Source: Kribbella flavida DSM 17836 (GTDB taxonomy: Bacteria; Actinomycetota; Actinomycetes; Propionibacteriales; Kribbellaceae). Taken from it: a stretch of DNA of 64,000 nucleotides. The notes under the pieces were generated by a model. The model was not told where the DNA came from. It saw only the letters and a list, made by a program, of their open reading frames with translations, and searched no databases. The stretch's first letter is position 1. Every line of letters starts with the position of its first letter. Below are positions 1-8,342 of the stretch, piece by piece. The stretch lies in contig NC_013729.1 in NCBI RefSeq assembly GCF_000024345.1, positions 2,852,001-2,916,000 of the forward strand, read 5' to 3'. A program made the position numbers and the translations under genes.

Positions 1-196
1 GCGGCCGGTCCAGCGACTCGTACCGGGTGGTCTTCGACTCGGGCAGCAGCAGGGCGATCTTCTTGCCGCCGCTGGTGCTGCCGCCGGCGGAGTCGGGCTC
101 GTCCGACCCGCAGGCCACCAGGGACAGGGCGAGGGCGGACACCGCGAGGCCGAGGCCGACGAGACGGGTTGGTGCTACGGACGAGAAGACGGGCAT
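1..196 (-). CDS. Sugar ABC transporter substrate-binding lipoprotein, XylF-like (N-terminal fragment)
   Basis: Only the first 65 codons are inside the window; the gene runs off the left edge. ATG at 196 is preceded by a good AAGGAG ribosome site. Residues 1-32 form a lipoprotein signal peptide with a lipobox ending LVAC, followed by a Gly/Ser spacer and then KIALLLPESKTTRYESLDRP, the typical first strand of XylF/ChvE-type periplasmic sugar-binding proteins. The family delivers xylose or a related sugar to an ABC importer at the outer face of the membrane. It lies 103 bp downstream of a ROK repressor, with tandem palindromes between them, which fits a xylose-type regulon. The exact sugar cannot be decided from this fragment. 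Confidence 0.8.
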   Translation of the reverse strand, partial: MPVFSSVAPTRLVGLGLAVSALALSLVACGSDEPDSAGGSTSGGKKIALLLPESKTTRYESLDRP

Positions 197-257
197 GGGT
201 GTGACTCCTTGACGTGAGGGCCCGAGTAGGCCTGAGCAGAGTCAAACCCTGTTGACC

Positions 258-282
258 CTTGACGTCAAGACTTGAATTCAAG
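258..282. promoter_or_regulatory. Tandem palindromic operator, probable ROK repressor site
   Basis: Two perfect 12-bp palindromes stand side by side with one base between them: CTTGACGTCAAG (258-269) and CTTGAATTCAAG (271-282). Both follow CTTGANNTCAAG. They lie upstream of the XylF-like gene and just past the stop of the ROK gene. ROK-family repressors bind dyad operators near the genes they control, so the site is inferred to be where the neighbouring ROK protein represses the sugar transporter. Confidence 0.6.
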
Positions 283-299
283 AAATAGACATATCGTTG

Positions 300-1490
300 T
301 TACACGGTGGTCGTCGCCGTCCGGGCCGCTCGCGTGTGGCTCAGCACGGAGGCCAACTCGATGGCACCGAGCACATCCGCTGTGTCACCGAGTTCAGCTG
401 GCCGTAACTCGACAGTCGCCGCGGCGCTGGGGATCGCGCACCGGTCCAGGGCCTCCCGCAGCGGCAGCATCACCAGCTCACCGGCTTCGGCCAGCTTGCC
501 GCCGACCACGATCACCTCGGGGTTGAACAGGTTCACCAGCCCCGCCACGGCGACGCCGACCCGGCGGCCGGCGTCCTCGATCACCCGGCGGCAGCCCAGA
601 TCGCCGGCCAGCGCCCGGGTGATCACGTCGCGCAGCCGCAACGGGCCGTGCGAGGCGGCCAGCGAGTTGAGCAGCGCCCGCGAGCCGACGAACGTGTCGA
701 GGCAGCCGCGGTTGCCGCAGCGGCAGATCGGGCCGTTCTCGTCGATGGTCAGGTGGCCGATCTCACCGGCCGTGCCGGCCGAGCCGCGGAACACCTCGCC
801 GCCGAGCACGATGCCCGCGCCCACGCCGTACGAGAACTTGATGTAGCAGCCGTGCTGCACGTCGCGCAGCGCGCCGGCCCGGAGCTCGCCGAGGGCGGCC
901 AGGTTGGCGGTGTTGTCGAGCACGACCGGGGCGCGCAGGTAGCCCGACATCGCCTCCGCCACGTGTACGCCCCGCCAGCCGGGCAGTACGGCGTCCGATC
1001 CGGCCTCACCGCTGACCGAGTCGACCGGGGTGGGCAGGCCGAAGCCGATCGCGCCGATGTCCTCGACCCGCTGGCCGACGCTCTCGGTCAGGTCGGCGAG
1101 CAGCCGGGCGGCGCGCTCCATGCCGTCGTCGGCGACGTGGTCGGCCTGCAGCGGCATCAGTTGCTCGGCCAGGATCTCGCGGCTCTCCGAGGCGATCGCC
1201 ACCCGGACGTCCCGCTCGCCGAAGGCGACGCCGGCGAGCAGGCCGCCGCCGGAGGCGAGCGAGACCAGCACTGCACGGCGGCCGTTGCGGATGCTGGGGG
1301 ACAGGCCGACCAGGCCGGCCTGGTCGAGCTCTTTCACCATGTTGGACACGGTGGCGGCCGACAGTCCCGAGGCGGCGGCGATCTCGACCTGGGTGAGCGG
1401 ACCGTGCTGCCGGACAACCCCCAGGACACGCTCACGGTTGGCTTCGCGCAGCGAAGCCTGTGAGCCTGGTGCCGGGCGGGTTGCGTTCAT
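300..1490 (-). CDS. ROK-family transcriptional repressor (XylR/NagC type)
   Basis: A 396-residue protein. A winged helix-turn-helix occupies about residues 14-62 (PLTQVEIAAASGLSAATVSN), followed by a sugar-kinase-like ROK domain. The zinc site typical of the family is complete: H246 in GEIGH, then C256, C258 and C263 in CRCGNRGC. ROK repressors release DNA on binding a sugar. The ATG at 1490 starts exactly at the MNATRPAP terminus; a longer upstream reading has no family resemblance. The gene precedes the XylF-like gene on the same strand, so it probably controls that transporter and possibly itself. The sugar (xylose suspected) is inferred only from the neighbour. Confidence 0.9.
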   Translation of the reverse strand: MNATRPAPGSQASLREANRERVLGVVRQHGPLTQVEIAAASGLSAATVSNMVKELDQAGLVGLSPSIRNGRRAVLVSLASGGGLLAGVAFGERDVRVAIASESREILAEQLMPLQADHVADDGMERAARLLADLTESVGQRVEDIGAIGFGLPTPVDSVSGEAGSDAVLPGWRGVHVAEAMSGYLRAPVVLDNTANLAALGELRAGALRDVQHGCYIKFSYGVGAGIVLGGEVFRGSAGTAGEIGHLTIDENGPICRCGNRGCLDTFVGSRALLNSLAASHGPLRLRDVITRALAGDLGCRRVIEDAGRRVGVAVAGLVNLFNPEVIVVGGKLAEAGELVMLPLREALDRCAIPSAAATVELRPAELGDTADVLGAIELASVLSHTRAARTATTTV

Positions 1491-1502
1491 TACGTAAAGA
1501 TA
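1490..1502 (-). promoter_or_regulatory. Candidate -10 box and TTACGTAA palindrome at the ROK gene start
   Basis: On the minus strand a TATCTT hexamer (1502-1497) ends six bases before the ATG, so the transcript could be leaderless, which is common in actinobacteria. The palindrome TTACGTAA (1490-1497) sits between the -10 and the start codon and could be an autoregulatory half-operator. No good -35 was seen. The rest of the 223-bp gap to cobS shows nothing further. Confidence 0.35.
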
Positions 1503-1713
1503 ACGGATCGTGGGCCGATTGCCGCCGGAAATCTGCTCGCCGTGATCGCCATGTGTCCTCGTCGTTACGCGTAGCCCTGTCCGCAGGGCCGTCCGGCGTG
1601 ACACTAATGCACCATCCGTCCCACCGGCATCAGCCGAGGCCGTCGGCTGGAACAGAACCACGAACGGTATCCGGACAGCTCCGGTGAGCGATGACCGTGG
1701 CGAAGTCGCGGGA

Positions 1714-2583
1714 TCAGACGGCGAGCGCGAGAGCCAGCAGCGCCACCGGTACGGCGAACTCAACGGTGGCGCCAAGGGTGTCGCCGGTGATGCCGCCGAG
1801 GCTGCGACGGGCGCGGCGAGTGCTGATGAGGGCGAAGGCGACGGCCAGGAGCACGGCCGTTCCGGTGCCGACGAGCGCACGCCACAGCTCGGAGCCAGCG
1901 TGCGCTGCGGGCACGGTCATCACCATGGGGTCGGCGGCTTCGCTGACCGCCACCCAGGACGACGGTGCCGGCGCGGGCGGCACGAGCCAGACCAGGGCGA
2001 CAAGCAGTGCCAGGGCCACCAGCGTGACCAGCACCGCCGCGGCCAGGCGCACGGTGGCGGCGACCATCGCGCCCAGACCGTCGGGCCGGGCCGACGGAAC
2101 GCCCGTCCGGCACGACCACGGCAGCGTCAGTCGCCCAACCACCGCGGCGACCAGCACTGCTTGCCAGCCGAACCCGGCCTGGACGCAGGCGCTCAACGCG
2201 GCGACGTCGACCAGCAGCACAACCATGATCGCAACCACGCCGAACGGCCCGATGTCGCTCTGCTTCATGATCCGGAGCTTGGTCTCCCGGTCCCGTCGGC
2301 TGCCGAACGCGTCAGCGGTGTCGGCGAGCCCGTCGAGGTGCAGTGCCCCGGAGAGCACGGTCAGGACCACAACTCCCAGCACCGCCGCCAGCAGCGGCGT
2401 CTCCGGCTTCACGGCATGAACGCCGGCCACCACCGCGGCTGCCGAACCACCGATCACCACGCCGACAGCCGGCGCCAGCAGCATGGCCTGCCCCGCGACC
2501 CGGCGATCCACCGTGCCAGGCGCCGGCGTCGGCAACACCGTCAACGTCCCGAACGCGAGTCGCAGCCCGTCCCAGCTCGTCAC
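1714..2583 (-). CDS. cobS: Adenosylcobinamide-GDP ribazoletransferase (cobalamin synthase)
   Basis: A 289-residue polytopic membrane protein that joins adenosylcobinamide-GDP to alpha-ribazole (or its phosphate) in the last steps of B12 assembly. The N-terminus WDGLRLAFGTLTVLP and the internal HLDGLADTADAFGSRRDRE are characteristic CobS motifs, with Asp residues expected to hold Mg2+. The GTG at 2583 (VTSWDG) is chosen because it gives the usual CobS beginning; an ATG at 2688 would add 35 Arg/Pro-rich residues with no family match. It is the last gene of the riboswitch-led cobalamin operon, separated from cobU by a repeat-bearing spacer. Confidence 0.92.
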   Translation of the reverse strand: MTSWDGLRLAFGTLTVLPTPAPGTVDRRVAGQAMLLAPAVGVVIGGSAAAVVAGVHAVKPETPLLAAVLGVVVLTVLSGALHLDGLADTADAFGSRRDRETKLRIMKQSDIGPFGVVAIMVVLLVDVAALSACVQAGFGWQAVLVAAVVGRLTLPWSCRTGVPSARPDGLGAMVAATVRLAAAVLVTLVALALLVALVWLVPPAPAPSSWVAVSEAADPMVMTVPAAHAGSELWRALVGTGTAVLLAVAFALISTRRARRSLGGITGDTLGATVEFAVPVALLALALAV

Positions 2584-2688
2584 ACCAGGCCCCCACTCCG
2601 GGCCAGTGCGGGCGGCAACGGCCGGGCGCGTCCTCGCACCCGGCGGCTGCCGCCGGATCGAGCACTTCGCGCTGCGGGACACGGGCAC

Positions 2689-2778
2689 GACGCCGCGTCG
2701 GACAGCTGCGTCACGGCGGCATCGCGCCGTGAAGACGCCGCGTCGGACGGCCGCGTCACAGCGGCACCGCGCGGCCTG
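2689..2778. repeat. 45-bp imperfect direct repeat between cobU and cobS
   Basis: Two copies with a 45-bp period (2689-2733 and 2734-2778) both begin GACGCCGCGTCGGAC and continue with a GTCAC.GCGGCA.CGCG core. The second copy overlaps the last codons and stop of cobU, so the first looks like a drifted duplicate of the cobU tail. The repeat explains why the spacer is longer than the other junctions in this operon. Confidence 0.7.
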
Positions 2779-3454
2779 CGACGCACCACAGCACGGTGTC
2801 GGCGCGGTGGGCGATCACGGTGTTCAGCCGGCCCATCAGGTCGCGGAAGAGCCGGCTGCCGGGGTCGGCGGGCACCAGCCCCGAGCCGACTTCATTGCTG
2901 ACCGCAACCACCACCCGCGACGTGCCGGACCAGGCGGCGGCGAGCTGCTCGATCCGTTGCTCGACCTCGCCGGTACGCTCCGGATGTGCCCAGATGTCGC
3001 AGGCATCCATCGTGCGGGCCAGCCACAGCGTGAGGCAGTCGATCAGCAGCGGCGGACCGTCGGCCTCGAGCAGCGGCACCAGGTCGATGGTCTCGGCCAG
3101 ACCCCAGGAGGCCGGCCGCCGGGACCGGTGCAGGGCGATCCGAGCGGCCCACTCCGGGTCCGCCGAACCGTCGCCACCCGTCGCGACGTAGAGGGTGTCC
3201 GGCGAGGACGCCAGCAGTCGTTCGGCCTCGGTGGACTTGCCGGACCGGGCGCCACCGAGCACGAGGGTCCGGCGACCGGTCCCCTGCGCGGTCCAGGACA
3301 GCTCGGACCCGTCGGGCGTGCGTACGTCGTACCGGAGGCCGCGAGCAGTGCGTGTCGTGGTGACGCGGTAACCCTCCACCTCGACACCGGAGCCGTCGAG
3401 CCGGAGTACGCCGTCGACGACCGCGCCGTCCGGGCCGGTCACGAGCTCAGCCAC
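2756..3454 (-). CDS. cobU: Bifunctional adenosylcobinamide kinase / cobinamide-phosphate guanylyltransferase
   Basis: A 232-residue protein. The Walker A motif GGARSGKS is at residues 67-74, followed by the CobU signatures RRPASW and LLIDCLTLWLA, and VSNEVGSGLVP later in the protein. The enzyme phosphorylates adenosylcobinamide and then transfers GMP to it, feeding CobS. The roughly 60 residues ahead of the P-loop are longer than in the classic enzyme; they contain short beta-like stretches and are an extra N-terminal region of unknown role. The start is GTG at 3454, overlapping the upstream S-component gene by eight bases, so the two are translationally coupled. Confidence 0.92.
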   Translation of the reverse strand: MAELVTGPDGAVVDGVLRLDGSGVEVEGYRVTTTRTARGLRYDVRTPDGSELSWTAQGTGRRTLVLGGARSGKSTEAERLLASSPDTLYVATGGDGSADPEWAARIALHRSRRPASWGLAETIDLVPLLEADGPPLLIDCLTLWLARTMDACDIWAHPERTGEVEQRIEQLAAAWSGTSRVVVAVSNEVGSGLVPADPGSRLFRDLMGRLNTVIAHRADTVLWCVAGRAVPL

Positions 3455-4334
3455 GCCGCTCTCCCTCCACGAAAACCACCGGTACGTCGAACGCCGCCTT
3501 GCGGGCCGTCCGGCGGAAGGCCTTCAGCACCGGGTGCCCCAAAGCCAGCACCAGCCCGGCGCACAGCACTCCGCGCGGGATGTCCCAGCCGAGGGAGGTT
3601 GCGACGACGAAGAGGAAGTAACGGTGCAGGTTCTCGCCGAGCGCGTCGCCCGGGACGAAGGAGAAGTCGCTGCCGAACGTCGCGTACGGCCAGAACCACA
3701 GGTTCATCACCAGCCCGTAGAGCACGCCAGCGGCCAGGGAGTAGGCGGCCAGCAGCAGGATCTCCAGCCGCCCGCGGGCCCGGGGCAACAGACCGGCCAG
3801 GCAGCCGACCCAGGCGCAGGCGAGCATCTGGAACGGCATCCACGGCCCGACACTCCCGCTGATCATCGCGCCGGCGAGCAGCGACACGGCGCCGAGCACG
3901 AAACCGAAGCCCGCACCGAAGGCCCGGCCGGCCAGGATGAGCAGGAAGAAGCCTGGTTCCAGTCCGGCGGTGCCCGGGCCGAGCGCGCGCAGGGCGGCGC
4001 CGACGGCGGCGAGCATGCCGAGCAGCGAGATCACCTTCGCGTCGATGCCGGCCTCGGACAGCTCGGCGAGCACCACCGCGACCAGCAACGGCAGCAGCAG
4101 GACGAACAGCCAGGGCGCGTCCGTGGTGTGCCCGATCGCGGACTCGCCGCCCTGCTCGGTCTGCCAGATCAGTGGCCAGCCGAAGGCCAGCAGCCCGACC
4201 GCCGACGCGAGCAGCAACGTCGCCGTACTGCGGGGCTTCAGCCGGACGAGCCTCGTCCGGCCCGTCGGTCGCCGGGTGCGGACGTCGGACGGAGGTGGCC
4301 GGGTGGGCGATGGAGGCGGGGAGTGCGTGGTCAT
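3447..4334 (-). CDS. ECF transporter S component, probably for cobalamin or a precursor
   Basis: A 295-residue membrane protein with an Arg/Pro-rich N-terminal tail of about 38 residues and then roughly six hydrophobic segments. The layout matches the substrate-binding (S) subunit of energy-coupling-factor transporters. ATG at 4334 overlaps the ATPase stop in an ATGA. It lies between the ECF ATPase and cobU, downstream of a cobalamin riboswitch, so cobalamin or cobinamide is the inferred substrate. The sequence alone does not prove the vitamin. Confidence 0.85.
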   Translation of the reverse strand: MTTHSPPPSPTRPPPSDVRTRRPTGRTRLVRLKPRSTATLLLASAVGLLAFGWPLIWQTEQGGESAIGHTTDAPWLFVLLLPLLVAVVLAELSEAGIDAKVISLLGMLAAVGAALRALGPGTAGLEPGFFLLILAGRAFGAGFGFVLGAVSLLAGAMISGSVGPWMPFQMLACAWVGCLAGLLPRARGRLEILLLAAYSLAAGVLYGLVMNLWFWPYATFGSDFSFVPGDALGENLHRYFLFVVATSLGWDIPRGVLCAGLVLALGHPVLKAFRRTARKAAFDVPVVFVEGERRG

Positions 4335-5941
4335 GAGGCCCGGTCCAGCGCGGTGGCGACTTCGCCGACGGTCAGGAACGGCAGCGGCGCCAGGATCTTG
4401 GCGACCTGCGGCGCGAAGGCGGGGGAGCCGGCGATCACGGTGGCGGTCTCGCCGTCGCTGACCAGTTCGCCGTCGGCGAGCACCAGCACCCGGGTGGCGA
4501 CCTCCGCGACCATCTCCACGTCGTGGGTCGACAGCACGACCGCGTGCCCGTCCGCGGCGAGCTCCCGCAGAATCTCGACCAGCCGCCGCTTCGCCCCGTA
4601 GTCCAGCCCGCGGGTCGGCTCGTCGAGCAGCAGCAGCGGGGGAGCACCGCACAGCACGACCGCGAGCGCCAGACAGAGCCGCTGGCCCTCGGACAGGTCG
4701 CGCGGATGCAGCTGGTCGTCGATGCCGGGTGCGAGCCGTTCGAGCAGCGCGCGGCAGCGTCCGGGCGCCACCCGGAAGTCGCTGTCCGCTCCGGCGCACT
4801 CGTCGGCGACCGTCGCGGCGTACAGGAGGTCGGCGGGTTCCTGCGGGACGAGGCCGACTGCTTTGACCAACTGCTTGGGCTTCGTACGCCGTGGGTCGAT
4901 GCCGGCCGCCGTGACGGTTCCCGAGCGCGGCTCGACGAGACCGACCAGCGCGTTGAGCAGCGTGGACTTCCCGGCGCCGTTGCGGCCCATCAGGGCGACC
5001 ACCTCGCCGGCTCGAAGGCTCAGCGACACCCCGCGCAGGGCCGGGACGGTGCCGTAGTTCACGACGAGGTCGTTGCAGCGGGCAAGCTCCGCGCCGATCA
5101 CCGCGACCTTGGGGATCGGCCGCCGGTCACCCAGCCGCTCCCGCAGTACGCCGGCCGCCCGGCGCGCGTCGCGCACGGACAGGGGCAGCGGCGACCACCC
5201 GGCGAGCCGTCCGAGCTCGACCACCGGCGGCGCGACCGGTGCGGTCACCATCAGCTCGGCCGGCAGACCTGTGGAGACGGCGGCCGTTCCACCGGGCACC
5301 TCGATCACCCGGTCGGCGTACTGGATGACCCGCTCCAGTCTGTGCTCGGCCATCACCACCGTGACGCCCAGGTCGTGCACAAGCCGCTGCAGCGCGGCCA
5401 GCACCTCCTCGGCCGCCTGCGGGTCCAGCGCGGAGGTCGGTTCATCCAGCACGAGCACTGCCGGGTGCGACGTCAGCGCTGCCCCGATGGCGGTGCGCTG
5501 GCGCTGCCCACCGGACAGTGCGGTCAGCGGCCGATCCCGGACGTCGGCCAGCCCGAGCAGGTCGAGCGTCTCCTCGACCCGGCGGCGCATCACGTCGGGC
5601 GGTACGCCGAGCGACTCCATGCTGTACGCCAGTTCGTCCTCGACCGTGTCCGTGACGAAGCCGGCCATCGGGTCCTGCCCGACGATGCCGACCACGTCCG
5701 CCAGATCGCGCGGCCGGTGGTCCCTGGTGTCGCGGCCGTTCACCAGCACCCGGCCGGCGAGCGTGCCGCCGGTGAAGTGCGGGACCAGCCCGTTGATCGC
5801 CCGGAGCAGCGTCGACTTGCCGGAGCCGGTCCGGCCGATCACCAGCGCCAGTTCCCCCTCGGGCACGGTGAAGCTGACGTCGTACAGGGCCGGCTGCTCG
5901 GCACCGGCGTAGGTCACCGTGACCTGGTCGAACTCGATCAT
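4331..5941 (-). CDS. ECF transporter ATPase with two fused ABC cassettes
   Basis: At 536 residues this is two ATP-binding cassettes in one chain, replacing the usual EcfA1/EcfA2 pair. First cassette: Walker A GRTGSGKST at 36-44, signature LSGGQRQR, Walker B VLVLDEP. Second cassette: Walker A GRNGAGKST at 319-327, a less canonical signature LSEGQRLC, and LLLLDEP. Both have a switch histidine context (AEHR and STHD). The protein powers vitamin uptake by moving EcfT relative to the S component. ATG at 5941 overlaps the EcfT stop by four bases. Confidence 0.92.
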   Translation of the reverse strand: MIEFDQVTVTYAGAEQPALYDVSFTVPEGELALVIGRTGSGKSTLLRAINGLVPHFTGGTLAGRVLVNGRDTRDHRPRDLADVVGIVGQDPMAGFVTDTVEDELAYSMESLGVPPDVMRRRVEETLDLLGLADVRDRPLTALSGGQRQRTAIGAALTSHPAVLVLDEPTSALDPQAAEEVLAALQRLVHDLGVTVVMAEHRLERVIQYADRVIEVPGGTAAVSTGLPAELMVTAPVAPPVVELGRLAGWSPLPLSVRDARRAAGVLRERLGDRRPIPKVAVIGAELARCNDLVVNYGTVPALRGVSLSLRAGEVVALMGRNGAGKSTLLNALVGLVEPRSGTVTAAGIDPRRTKPKQLVKAVGLVPQEPADLLYAATVADECAGADSDFRVAPGRCRALLERLAPGIDDQLHPRDLSEGQRLCLALAVVLCGAPPLLLLDEPTRGLDYGAKRRLVEILRELAADGHAVVLSTHDVEMVAEVATRVLVLADGELVSDGETATVIAGSPAFAPQVAKILAPLPFLTVGEVATALDRAS

Positions 5942-7035
5942 GCGGGCACCAGCTCACGTCGTCGGGTCAGCGGAGGCGCGGCCACCGCCGGGGCGAGGCC
6001 GGCCAGGATGCCGAGCACGGGCAGCAGCGGCACGACCGGAACCACCAGCGGGCCGGGCAGCACCAGGCCTTCGACGCCCCGCGCGGCGGCCGCGATCATC
6101 GTCGCGGCGGCGACCGCGCCCGAACCGATCACCAGCCACTCCGGCAACGCCCACGGATCCGGCCGGTACCGCGACCGGGTCACCCGCTGGCGCCCGATCG
6201 CCATCGCCCCGGTCGCCAGCAGTACGCCGAACGCCAGGGCGGCGCCCGCGACCGGGACCGCCATCGCCTCGGTCAGCAGCGAGTAGACCCCGAGCAGGAT
6301 CCCGAGCAGCCCGAGCAGCACCGTCGCCCCGGTGATCCGGCGCTGACGGCGCGGGACGTGCGCGGTCCGGCCGTAGCCGCGCGAGTCCATCGCCGCGGCC
6401 AGCTCGACCGACCGGTCCAGCGCTCCCTCCAGCACCGGCATCGCCGTCGTACGGAACGAGCCCCGGGTCCGGCCGCGCAGCCGACGCGCCGCCCGGATCC
6501 GGCGCGCGTCGGTGACCAGTTGCGGCGCGAAGGTCAGCGCGACGACGCAGGCGACGCCCATCTCGTAAAGGGCTCCGGGCAACGACTTCAGCAGGCGGCG
6601 CGGGCTGGCCAGCGCGTTGGCGGCGCCGATGCAGCACAGCATCACGGCGAGCTGGCCGCCGTCGTACAGAGCGGTGACCAGTGCCTCGGCGGTCACCTCG
6701 CCGCCGAGCTTGACCCCGTTCGCCCAGTCGGGCAGCGGAACCTGCGGCAGCGTGAAGAGCACTGTGGTGCCTTGGGACCGGGTCGAGAGCAGTGCCTGCA
6801 GCACGATCCGGACGCCGATCACGACCAGTCCGAGCTTGAGGAAGGCGACGTAGCTGTTCGCCCAGGGCGCGTCGCCGCGCCGGGCCGCGACCACGAAGCC
6901 GGCCACGACGAGGATCAGCACCAGCAGCACCGGGTTGCGGGTGCGGCTCGCCGCGACCGCGAGCCCGAGCGCCCACAACCACCAGGCCCCCGGGTGCAGA
7001 GCCCGGGGGAGCGTCAGGTGATGGACGGCGCGCAC
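5938..7035 (-). CDS. ECF transporter transmembrane component (EcfT/CbiQ family)
   Basis: A 365-residue membrane protein. Hydrophobic segments near residues 17-50 and 60-80 and again in the C-terminal third flank a cytoplasmic stretch holding AARRLRGRTRG, which matches the Ala-Arg-Gly coupling helix by which EcfT touches the ATPases. A second such region around AMDSRGYGR fits the second coupling motif. The last 100 residues add hydrophobic segments beyond a minimal EcfT. The start is GTG at 7035. It is the second gene after the riboswitch. Confidence 0.88.
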   Translation of the reverse strand: MRAVHHLTLPRALHPGAWWLWALGLAVAASRTRNPVLLVLILVVAGFVVAARRGDAPWANSYVAFLKLGLVVIGVRIVLQALLSTRSQGTTVLFTLPQVPLPDWANGVKLGGEVTAEALVTALYDGGQLAVMLCCIGAANALASPRRLLKSLPGALYEMGVACVVALTFAPQLVTDARRIRAARRLRGRTRGSFRTTAMPVLEGALDRSVELAAAMDSRGYGRTAHVPRRQRRITGATVLLGLLGILLGVYSLLTEAMAVPVAGAALAFGVLLATGAMAIGRQRVTRSRYRPDPWALPEWLVIGSGAVAAATMIAAAARGVEGLVLPGPLVVPVVPLLPVLGILAGLAPAVAAPPLTRRRELVPA

Positions 7036-7080
7036 GTCAGCTCCGCGCGGGATCGACTGCGCGGGATCGAAGCGGCACGG

Positions 7081-7821
7081 TCAGCCTCGCTGACCCGCAC
7101 GCCGACGGGCGATCAGGACGCCGCCACCCGCGAGCAGCAGGACCACGACCGCGGCGATCACGATGCCGGTCCAGGGCGCGCCGTCGTCCTGCTGGCCGGC
7201 AGCCGGCGTGCCGGCCGCGTCGGTCGGTGACGCGCTCGGCGACGGAGTGGCCGTCGAACCCACGGCGGGCGCGATCTCCAGCTGCACGGGCGCGTCGGTG
7301 GCGGGCACCTTGATGTTCTTCACCGGGTCGCCGCAGCCGGTGGCCGGGTACCCGTCGATGCCGCAGGTCAGGCCCTTCTCGATCCGGACCGGACCCAGCG
7401 CGGCGAGTACCTTGACGCCGGTCGCCGCCTGGTCGGTGACCACGCAGGTGCCGGTGGCCGCCGGCGGTGTCGCGCCGGTCGGCGAGTCGGCCGGCGTGCC
7501 GGGGTCCACCACGACCGCGACCCGCTTCTTGCCCGGCTCGGCCGGGGTCGCGCCGCAGATCGCGGCGAAGTCGCCGGCCGCCCGCGGGACGCGCGGCTTC
7601 GTGCCGCCGACGGCGTACCGCCAGCCCTCGACCGAGCCGTCGGCCGGCTTGACCGCGTCCGCGCCCTTCTGCGCGAAGGCCCACTGGCCGCCGGTCCACT
7701 GGTAGTAGCCCCAGAAGCGGTAGCCGTCCTCGGCCTGGGCGGTGCCGACGCTGACGGTCCCCGCCAGCAGGAAACCCGCCAGCAGGCTGAGGACCAGTCG
7801 GGCGGTCCGGTGTGTTGTCAT
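7081..7821 (-). CDS. SCO2322-family secreted, C-terminally anchored protein
   Basis: A 246-residue protein with a signal peptide (residues 1-30, cleavage after AQA), a domain beginning EDGYRFWGYYQWTGGQWAF, paired cysteines, a Thr/Pro/Ser-rich spacer, and a C-terminal membrane segment followed by ARRRAG. This matches a small actinobacterial family (SCO2322-like) that travels with ECF vitamin transporters. The role is unknown; an extracytoplasmic helper for cobalamin capture is plausible. ATG at 7821 follows a GAGG ribosome site and is preferred over an upstream start inside the riboswitch leader. It is the first gene after the cobalamin riboswitch. Confidence 0.82.
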   Translation of the reverse strand: MTTHRTARLVLSLLAGFLLAGTVSVGTAQAEDGYRFWGYYQWTGGQWAFAQKGADAVKPADGSVEGWRYAVGGTKPRVPRAAGDFAAICGATPAEPGKKRVAVVVDPGTPADSPTGATPPAATGTCVVTDQAATGVKVLAALGPVRIEKGLTCGIDGYPATGCGDPVKNIKVPATDAPVQLEIAPAVGSTATPSPSASPTDAAGTPAAGQQDDGAPWTGIVIAAVVVLLLAGGGVLIARRRAGQRG

Positions 7822-7909
7822 CTCGTGTCCTCGATCGGGCCGGGCCCGACGGAGGGGACGCGCCGCCGCCGACAGCACGGGGCCGGCTCCTCCCGCGGTC
7901 CTCGGCGGG

Positions 7910-8035
7910 TCGGTGAGCCTGCTGCCTGGACGCAGTGTTCCGGCTCGCCGCGGCTGGGTGGGACATGGGCGCGGCCTACGGTTGCGGGTCAGCGCCGGCT
8001 TCGGACCGGCTTCCCTGCGGCACAGGAGTAGTTTC
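7910..8035 (-). ncRNA. Cobalamin riboswitch
   Basis: On the minus strand the leader reads GTGCCGCAGGGAAGCCGGT, then GCTGACCCGCAACCGT (the B12-box type core), then GCGAGCCGGAACACTGCG. These are in the order and approximate spacing of a cobalamin riboswitch. It lies about 90 bases upstream of the SCO2322-like gene and would shut off the six-gene cobalamin uptake and assembly operon when B12 is plentiful. Boundaries are approximate. Confidence 0.9.
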
Positions 8036-8073
8036 GCGCGCAGCTTACCGCCAGCCCGCCCGGACGTGCGCGA

Positions 8074-8119
8074 GCCCGTACTGCGAACGTGCGGCAGACC
8101 ACACGTTCGCAGTACGGGC
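8074..8119 (-). terminator. Strong hairpin, terminator of the AKR operon
   Basis: A perfect 18-bp inverted repeat (8074-8091 with 8102-8119) encloses a 10-base loop. It lies just past the stop of the small gene at 8133 and ahead of the riboswitch, so it separates the two minus-strand operons. No long U tract follows, as is usual in high-GC actinobacteria. Confidence 0.75.
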
Positions 8120-8132
8120 CCAGTGGTCGGTG

Positions 8133-8342
8133 CTACTCCTGCGCGGCCAGGCTCATCGGGCCGTAGACCTCACGGCCGTCCTCGAGCAGGTAGACCTGCC
8201 CGACGCCCTGGTCGGCCAGCTGCCGCCAGGTCTCGCCCAGCCAGCTCTCCGCGTCGCCCTGGGCGGAGAAGTCCGCGCCGCCCAGGTCACCCGGGTCGGC
8301 CGGCTCGCCCGCGGCGGTCTCGAACCGCCAGGTCCAGCTCAT
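8133..8342 (-). CDS. Small conserved actinobacterial protein (69 aa)
   Basis: The protein begins MSWTWRFE, has a central GDAESWLGETWRQLADQGV stretch and ends LLEDGREVYGPMSLA. This pattern recurs in short uncharacterised actinobacterial proteins. It is acidic and soluble, with no signal peptide or catalytic motif. ATG at 8342 overlaps the stop of the aldo/keto reductase in an ATGA, so the two are co-translated. Function is unknown. Confidence 0.8.
   Translation of the reverse strand: MSWTWRFETAAGEPADPGDLGGADFSAQGDAESWLGETWRQLADQGVGQVYLLEDGREVYGPMSLAAQE

Noticed and set aside
1491..1880. N-terminal extension of the ROK regulator
   Set aside because: The extra 130 residues are Ser/Pro/Arg-rich without family resemblance and cross the likely promoter; the ATG at 1490 gives the standard start.
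2584..2688. CobS starting at ATG 2688
   Set aside because: The added 35 residues are Arg/Pro-rich and partly encoded by the repeat-bearing spacer; GTG 2583 gives the typical CobS terminus.
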